Below are positions 6,801 through 10,232 of a stretch of 10,232 nt of DNA, piece by piece. A program made the position numbers and the translations under genes. Position 1 is the first letter of the stretch, and the number at the start of each line of letters is the position of its first letter. This DNA comes from an uncultured Rhodanobacter sp. GTDB lineage: Bacteria; Pseudomonadota; Gammaproteobacteria; Xanthomonadales; Rhodanobacteraceae. The notes below the pieces were generated by a model, which saw only the letters and a program-made list of their open reading frames with translations, did not search any database and was not told the origin of the DNA. The stretch covers positions 1 through 10,232 of the forward strand of contig CALCWL010000143.1 of the NCBI GenBank assembly GCA_937906285.1, read 5' to 3'.

Positions 6801-6865
6801 GCGCCGACAAGGCGCTTTACGAAGCCAAGCGCAACGGCCGCAACCGCTACGCGGTGGCCAGCTGA
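3812..6865 (+). CDS. Periplasmic beta-propeller sensor diguanylate cyclase (Reg_prop, Y_Y_Y, GGDEF)
   Basis: This membrane sensor is predicted to make cyclic di-GMP from two GTP. Numbering is from the GTG at 3812. A signal peptide (about 9-36, hydrophobic GALLLLLRAGAG) leads into some 650 residues of propeller blades of the two-component-regulator type. Examples are 62-86 (DREGLLWVGT), 200-213, 243-257, 337-358, 384-400, 564-584 and 607-628. The blade-linking DPxxPxSLxxxxV motif occurs three times, near 326, 504 and 555. A Y_Y_Y domain (about 738-798) and one transmembrane helix (about 806-825) follow, then a short linker helix and the GGDEF domain (859-1017). That domain has FDLDRFKQIND (893-903), the active site GGEEF (935-939), and the product-inhibition site RQGD (926-929) five residues before it. 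It looks catalytically intact and feedback-controlled. The ligand is unknown. GTG 3833 is an equally plausible start; no ATG exists upstream of the signal sequence. Confidence 0.93.
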   Translation: MRARVAGVKRQSSRCPWWGWLGALLLLLRAGAGMAAPADPWAPFESPWFDKVSSAEGFPPAIVTALAQDREGLLWVGTMVGLARYDGYRTQLFDIRGEPVKGLPDAYVRCLLALPDGGMLIGTNAGGLVRFDPASNTFHVYPGGPDGISDRKIFALADDHAGGVWVATEQGLDHLDLRSNAIRHVDTGSDTAPRNFSVMQDRAGDLWLGNNEGLFVRRAGSDRFERPARPADDAVATVLENQIWAIDEDSAGRLWIGSGQAGAAYRDPHGHWHPVPGFSGYLKGAQHATVRDFQEAAPGTMWIATDGSGVLAYRPGDASLQRIEHDPAVPSSLPGDAVRALLHDRAGNLWAATDLGLARAYLGDRGAFSVLPSPLEANMLSDTSVRGVYVDSRGLIWIGVSAGRIDVIDLHAGQMRHLRLGGTQTLRDVQSFAEAADGSIWVGTQGLAKVDPHTFEISSSVLPALENTPVLCLRMDGNRLLIGTYDGLFRYDITTGVLDHVRHDPDDPTSLASNTVRQILKVGDEWWYSTSRGISIAPDSGASRGFRTLAHREGDPTSLPGDSVSAATPDSQGHVWVSTSGGLAESIGKDPWRFSGIGVAEGLLSDKVTSALSDGLGHIWASTSSGVARVDAGSHAVRNLSSRDGLHIRSYHYADAAARAPDGALLFGGLGGLTVIRPTIQIDDNDDAPLAITQAVLGTRALPFGRLPHDGDTITLDERNRNLRVDFSLLDYRSPGETSYSYRMTGLDDDWVDIPAGAKPGANYTNLAHGDYVLYLRASTQGMHPRTVESRLLVTVAPRWYETWYSKLAAVALLIGLVVLLVHLRTLYLRRQALQLQQQINEHTRDLRAANRRLDELASTDGLTGIYNRRRFLELAQLECERSREQSICIALFDLDRFKQINDIHGHLAGDAVIRGAVAVIQRHCRQGDLLGRYGGEEFVLCLPDTSVDQASEIAERICAAMAGTAVSYQDRPIQVTVSIGVTALRPGESIEQWLSRADKALYEAKRNGRNRYAVAS

Positions 6866-6875
6866 CATCCCCCGC

Positions 6876-7565
6876 TCAATCGGCGCCCATGCGCCCGCGA
6901 CTCAAGGTGTATTGCCGGTAAACGCCGTAACCCATGCCGCACAGGCCGGTCAGCGCAGCCGGTACCAGCAGGGCGCGCTCGCCCATGGCGTGGAACAGCA
7001 ATGCGCCGGCCGTGCCCCCCAGGGTGAAGCTGGTCACCACCAGCAGGCACACCCCCACGCGCAGCGCATCGACCGGCAAGCCACGCAGCCGCTGGCCGAT
7101 GTAGATGCCCAGGTCAGTGAACATGCCCGAGACATGGGTGGTGCGGAACACCATGCCGCTGTACGTGCTGGCCATGCCGTTCTGCAGACCGATGCCGATC
7201 GAGGCCAGGTAGATGCCGCCCGAATCGTTGGCATGCAGCAGCGGCACCGCCGCAAACAGCAGCAGCGACTCCAGCACCAGCGCCACGCCGTAGCGACGGC
7301 CGAGTTTCAGCGTCTGCTGCTGCACGATCAATCCGCTGAGCAGCGCACCGAACACGAACGCCGCCACCGACAGGCCCCAATGCACCGCTTCGGGCCCGTC
7401 CGCCAGGCCCAGCGATGCACCGAGCAAGGTGGTCGATCCGGTCAGGTTGGTGATTGCCTGGTGGCGAAAGCCCAGGTAACCGGCCGCGTTGACGATGCCG
7501 GCGATGAACGCCAGCACGCCGCCACCGATCCACGCCCAGCGCGGCAACTGCCGCAGTACGGCCAT
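6876..7565 (-). CDS. DUF1275 / YoaK-family integral membrane protein
   Basis: The 229-residue protein is strongly hydrophobic with about six predicted helices. The family signature is visible in two halves: AGIVNAAGYLGF followed by TNLTGSTTLLG (about 21-49), and LQNGMASTYSGMVFRTTHVSGMFTD followed by LGIYIG (about 127-157). DUF1275 proteins are small inner-membrane proteins, often described as possible transporters, but no substrate is established. The ATG at 7565 lies 7 bp past the lolA stop, so the two genes are probably co-transcribed and perhaps translationally coupled; only a weak ribosome-binding match (GAG) is present. The 3' end faces the diguanylate cyclase gene, 10 bp away. The full length and both signatures are present, so the gene looks intact. 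Confidence 0.9.
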   Translation of the reverse strand: MAVLRQLPRWAWIGGGVLAFIAGIVNAAGYLGFRHQAITNLTGSTTLLGASLGLADGPEAVHWGLSVAAFVFGALLSGLIVQQQTLKLGRRYGVALVLESLLLFAAVPLLHANDSGGIYLASIGIGLQNGMASTYSGMVFRTTHVSGMFTDLGIYIGQRLRGLPVDALRVGVCLLVVTSFTLGGTAGALLFHAMGERALLVPAALTGLCGMGYGVYRQYTLSRGRMGAD

Positions 7566-7572
7566 CGCCGGC

Positions 7573-8241
7573 TCAGTCCCGGATCGGCTGGATGCTGATC
7601 TGCGGCACGTCGCCGATCACGTCGGCTCCCTCCGGCGGCACGAAGTCGAAGGTTCCCGGCGGCAGCACCGGGTTGCGCTGCCACTGCGAGAAGCGGATCT
7701 CGGTGGTCGCGCCGAGCTGGTCGCGGAAGGTCATCCGGGCCAGGCCGTTCGCGTCGAAACCGAGGTCGACCCAGGCGAACTGCGCATCCTTGCTGGTGGA
7801 GGTCAGCCGCAACCAGGCCAAGCCGTCCTTTTCGCCGCGTTCGCTGGCGTTGAACTCCTTGTCCAGCTGCTTGAGGTCGGTCAGCACGGTCAGCGGGCTG
7901 TGTGCCTCCTCGGTGCTCTGCTTGCGCACCGTGACCTGTTCCAGCTCCGGGTCGTACATCCACACCCGGCCGCCGTCGGCGACGATGGTCTGCTTGTACG
8001 GCTCGGTGGTGTCCCAACGGAACTCCCGCGGCGCCTCCAGCGCCAGCGTGCCGGAACTGGTCTTGCTGCCTTGGCCGTTGACGTTGGTCAGCGTCTGGCT
8101 GAAATGCCCGGTCAGCGAATGCAGGCCGCTGGCAAACGCATCCAGCCGCGCACGCGCCGGCCCGGCAGCCGCCTGCGCGAGGCCGGCCACGCCCAGGGCA
8201 AACAGGGTAAAGATGCACAGAACGATGCGATTGCGGGTCAT
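7573..8241 (-). CDS. lolA: Outer-membrane lipoprotein carrier protein LolA
   Basis: LolA is the periplasmic chaperone that accepts lipoproteins released by LolCDE at the inner membrane and delivers them to LolB at the outer membrane. The predicted precursor has 222 residues, normal once the signal peptide is removed. Residues 1-25 (MTRNRIVLCIFTLFALGVAG then LAQA) form a classical Sec signal with cleavage after AQA. The mature part shows family hallmarks: LTGHFSQTL (43-51), SGTLALEAPREFRWDTTEPYKQ (65-86), VADGGRVWMYDPELEQVTV (88-106), and a C-terminal FRDQLGATTEIRFS segment (168-181). I chose ATG 8241 because GGA lies 7 nt upstream; an ATG two codons earlier (8247) would lack this spacing. A weak promoter-like TTGATT (8292-8287) lies in the 62-bp gap upstream. 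The gene may otherwise be read from the TPR-oxygenase gene. Position after ftsK matches other gammaproteobacteria. Confidence 0.95.
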   Translation of the reverse strand: MTRNRIVLCIFTLFALGVAGLAQAAAGPARARLDAFASGLHSLTGHFSQTLTNVNGQGSKTSSGTLALEAPREFRWDTTEPYKQTIVADGGRVWMYDPELEQVTVRKQSTEEAHSPLTVLTDLKQLDKEFNASERGEKDGLAWLRLTSTSKDAQFAWVDLGFDANGLARMTFRDQLGATTEIRFSQWQRNPVLPPGTFDFVPPEGADVIGDVPQISIQPIRD

Positions 8242-8303
8242 GGCCATTTCCGAATGGGTAGAGACTAGTGTGTCATCCGCTGGCTTAATCAAACGCTTCC
8301 GTG

Positions 8304-9842
8304 TCAGTCGGGAACCACGTCGAAGGCAACCGACAGGCGGTAGTCGCCGGGAGCGGCCGCGAACGGCACCGTGCCATGCCACATCCACGAAGGGAACAGG
8401 GTGAGCAACCCCGGCACCGGCTTGACGCAGTGCCCGGGGGGCGCCCCGGACGACAGCTCATGGCCGAACTTCAACCATCCGCCGCGATCGTCGCCGGACA
8501 ACGACGCCGGCACCTGGATGTGACAGGCCGAGGATATCCAGCCCTTGCCATGGAAATGGCTCGTATGGTGTCCCTGTGACTTCAGTCGCACCGACCAGAT
8601 GCCGCTGAAACGATAGCGGCCGGTGCCGCGCCGCGAAAAGGCGTCGGCACCCGTGGCCATCACCGTCTCCATGTAACGGCGAATGGCGCCATCAACCGCT
8701 GCCGGAAACGCCCGCACCGCCCGATCCGCCGAGGGGCTGCCGGGCCGCAACTCGACCTGCGTGCCGGTGCGCGCCGACTGCGTGGGCGGATGCGCCTGCA
8801 GCAGGTCGTGCCGTGCGTGCAGGCTGGCCGCGAGATCGTGCAGATAATCGTCGAGACCGGCCCAGCCCGGGGGCGCGTCGATGCGACAGGAGCGAACCAG
8901 CCGCTGGTAGTCGTACAACGCCGGGTAGCGCGGATCGCCCAGCGCATGCCACGCCGCGGCCTGCAGCGCAAAGGCGGACACGTCGTTGCCGTCCAGCGCG
9001 AGCAGCCGGCCGGCCAGGCTGGCCGCTGCTTCAGGCAGCCCGGCCGCGAGCAGGATGTCGCCGTGCAAGCGGTGCGCCTCCCGACTGCGCGGCTCCAGTT
9101 GCAGCGCACGGGTGATGAGCGCCAGCGCCCGGGACGGCTCCAGCTGCAACGCACATTCCGCCACCAGGACGTGCAGCGCGGCGTGCTGCGGGTACGCTTC
9201 GAGCAACGGCGCAAGTTCGGCGTAGGCCCGTTCGGCCGCGCCGGTCTGACGCCACAGCCGGGCCTTGATCATGCGCAGCTCGACGCGCAAGCGGGCATCG
9301 CTGCCGGCATCGAGCGCGATGGACACCGCAGCCATGTCGCCGCTGCGCATCCACACCAGTTCGGCCAGCGTGGTCTGTGCAGCCAGGTGGTGCGGCGCCG
9401 CCGCCACCACCCGCCGAAGCGCCGCCTCGGCCTCGACGAACCGATCCTGCTCGAACAGGGCGCGCGCCAGCACGTAATGGACGTGCGGATGGTCGAGCGA
9501 CTGCGCGAGTGCGCCGCGCGCCGCCGCCTCGGCCGCCTCCGGCTGTCCGCTTTCGCCGTGGGCCATGGCAAGCCCGAGCAGCAGGCGACCGTCTCCGGGC
9601 GCGGCGGCCATTGCGACTTCGAACGCCGACACGGCCTGCCGCGGACGTCCCAGCGACAGCAACAGCTGCGCGCGCATCTGCAGCGGCTCGACCGCCCGGC
9701 AATCCGGCGTCGAGCCGAGGAATCGCTCGACGATCGACAGCGCGTCCTGCACGCGATTCTGCTGTACCAGGCGATTCACGTCGCCGGCCAGCGACGCCCA
9801 CCCGCCGGCGTTCCCATCGTGTTGCGGCAAGTTCGACACCAT
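8304..9842 (-). CDS. TPR-repeat protein with C-terminal putative 2OG-Fe(II) oxygenase domain
   Basis: From ATG 9842 the protein has 512 residues and no signal peptide, so it is probably cytoplasmic. Residues about 15-310 are Ala/Leu-rich tetratricopeptide-like helical repeats, with units near 52-80, 84-113, 119-150, 155-180, 190-217, 222-250 and 256-285, expected to bind a protein or peptide partner. Residues about 375-512 resemble the putative 2OG-Fe(II) oxygenase family often found behind TPRs. They show SHFHGKGWISSA (428-439; candidate iron ligands H429/H431), GGWLKFGHE (454-462), PGLLTLFPSWMWHGT (477-491; distal H489) and YRLSVAFD (501-508; R502 would bind the 2-oxoglutarate carboxylate). 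Such domains hydroxylate proteins or small molecules, but the substrate is unknown here. ATG 9842 has AGGT 5 nt upstream; ATG 9869 and GTG 9938 are in-frame alternatives. lolA follows after 62 bp. Confidence 0.85.
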   Translation of the reverse strand: MVSNLPQHDGNAGGWASLAGDVNRLVQQNRVQDALSIVERFLGSTPDCRAVEPLQMRAQLLLSLGRPRQAVSAFEVAMAAAPGDGRLLLGLAMAHGESGQPEAAEAAARGALAQSLDHPHVHYVLARALFEQDRFVEAEAALRRVVAAAPHHLAAQTTLAELVWMRSGDMAAVSIALDAGSDARLRVELRMIKARLWRQTGAAERAYAELAPLLEAYPQHAALHVLVAECALQLEPSRALALITRALQLEPRSREAHRLHGDILLAAGLPEAAASLAGRLLALDGNDVSAFALQAAAWHALGDPRYPALYDYQRLVRSCRIDAPPGWAGLDDYLHDLAASLHARHDLLQAHPPTQSARTGTQVELRPGSPSADRAVRAFPAAVDGAIRRYMETVMATGADAFSRRGTGRYRFSGIWSVRLKSQGHHTSHFHGKGWISSACHIQVPASLSGDDRGGWLKFGHELSSGAPPGHCVKPVPGLLTLFPSWMWHGTVPFAAAPGDYRLSVAFDVVPD

Positions 9843-9924
9843 CACCAACCTACGCGCCCAGGAGACCATGAAGTCCGTCACGCGTCCGATCCCTGGACCT
9901 GGCGCGCGCGGCAGGAGCGCATCA

Positions 9925-9943
9925 TGCCGGTTTCGCACCGGCA
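9925..9943. other. 7-bp hairpin just past the ftsK stop
   Basis: TGCCGGT and ACCGGCA pair perfectly around a 5-nt TTCGC loop, beginning 13 bp beyond the ftsK stop codon (9959-9957). In ftsK-strand RNA it would fold at the 3' end of the ftsK message. No U-tract follows, so efficient intrinsic termination is doubtful. It may protect the 3' end or be a weak or Rho-assisted stop. It is the only structure noticed in the gap of about 114 bp between ftsK and the TPR gene. Confidence 0.35.
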
Positions 9944-9956
9944 GCGGAATGCCAGC

Positions 9957-10232
9957 TCAATCCTTGGGTGGCGGAGGCGCCAGGACTTCGCGGTTGCCGT
10001 TGTGCTGCGGGGCGCTGACCACGCCGTCGGCCTCCATCTGTTCGACCAGCCGCGCGGCACGGTTGTAGCCGATGCGCAGGTGGCGCTGCACGCCGGAGAT
10101 CGAGGCGCGGCGCGTCTGCGTGACCACCGCCACCGCCTTGTCGTAGAGCTGGGTGTCGGCGTCGCCGCCTTCCTCGCCGTCCTGCGGCAGGCCGGAGTCG
10201 TTGATGAACTTGCCGTCGCTGGTGGCCTGCAC
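9957..10232 (-). CDS. ftsK: DNA translocase FtsK, C-terminal fragment (gamma domain)
   Basis: The gene enters from the right edge, and only its last 91 residues and the stop are present. FtsK is the septum-anchored hexameric motor that pumps DNA to the dif site and activates XerCD recombination to resolve chromosome dimers. The visible part is a linker rich in Gly, Asp and Glu, then the winged-helix gamma domain that reads the KOPS polarity sequences and contacts XerD. The signature is RRASISGVQRHLRIGYNRAA (about 41-60) continuing RLVEQMEADGVVS. It ends with GNREVL and a short Pro/Lys tail. The motor domain lies outside the window. Identification is secure because this gamma-domain sequence is highly conserved in proteobacterial FtsK. 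Confidence 0.96.
   Translation of the reverse strand: MQATSDGKFINDSGLPQDGEEGGDADTQLYDKAVAVVTQTRRASISGVQRHLRIGYNRAARLVEQMEADGVVSAPQHNGNREVLAPPPPKD

Noticed and set aside
8242..8303. Promoter for lolA (TTGATT with ACTAGT at 17-bp spacing)
   Set aside because: The -10 matches only three of six consensus bases, too weak to list as a feature; it is mentioned only within the lolA entry.
9843..9956. Riboswitch or small RNA in the gap between ftsK and the TPR gene
   Set aside because: Only one simple 7-bp hairpin is visible, with no conserved aptamer-like pattern; it was recorded as a hairpin only.

Overview
The window is high-GC gammaproteobacterial chromosome, most likely from the order Xanthomonadales (Rhodanobacter/Dyella-like). 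Three things suggest this: the protein sequences; the partial gene order ftsK, lolA, rarA, serS, which is shared with enterobacteria and xanthomonads; and a GTAG-headed REP palindrome pair with a heptamer-rich linker, a repeat style common in this order. No organism label was available, so the placement is inference.

Layout from left to right. Positions 1-164 (minus) hold the start of an unidentified membrane protein that overlaps the end of serS by ATGA. serS follows at 161-1441 (minus). An unrecognised four-helix membrane protein lies at 1533-2117 (minus), with a good ribosome binding site and a plausible promoter. A REP doublet occupies 2186-2287, and its right arm supplies the stop codon of rarA (2284-3621, minus). 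A 190-bp divergent gap separates rarA from the only plus-strand gene, a 1017-residue periplasmic-propeller sensor with a cytoplasmic diguanylate cyclase domain (3812-6865). It ends tail to tail, 10 bp away, with a DUF1275/YoaK-family membrane protein (6876-7565, minus). lolA (7573-8241, minus) lies only 7 bp upstream of that gene. A TPR plus 2OG-Fe(II) oxygenase gene is at 8304-9842 (minus), and the C-terminal end of ftsK closes the window (9957-10232, minus).

The housekeeping backbone covers chromosome segregation (FtsK), lipoprotein transport (LolA), replication-fork maintenance (RarA) and translation (SerRS). Each junction of the backbone carries an accessory gene: the TPR-oxygenase between ftsK and lolA, the DUF1275 protein and diguanylate cyclase between lolA and rarA, and the small membrane protein between rarA and serS. 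The accessory genes have no obvious common pathway.

No tRNA, rRNA, CRISPR array, insertion sequence, toxin-antitoxin pair or defence locus is visible, and no gap between genes exceeds about 190 bp. Nothing here amounts to a clearly new system. The most interesting items are the REP doublet embedded in the rarA stop, the propeller-GGDEF sensor with a possible coupled leader ORF, and the TPR-oxygenase with a slightly atypical active-site region.
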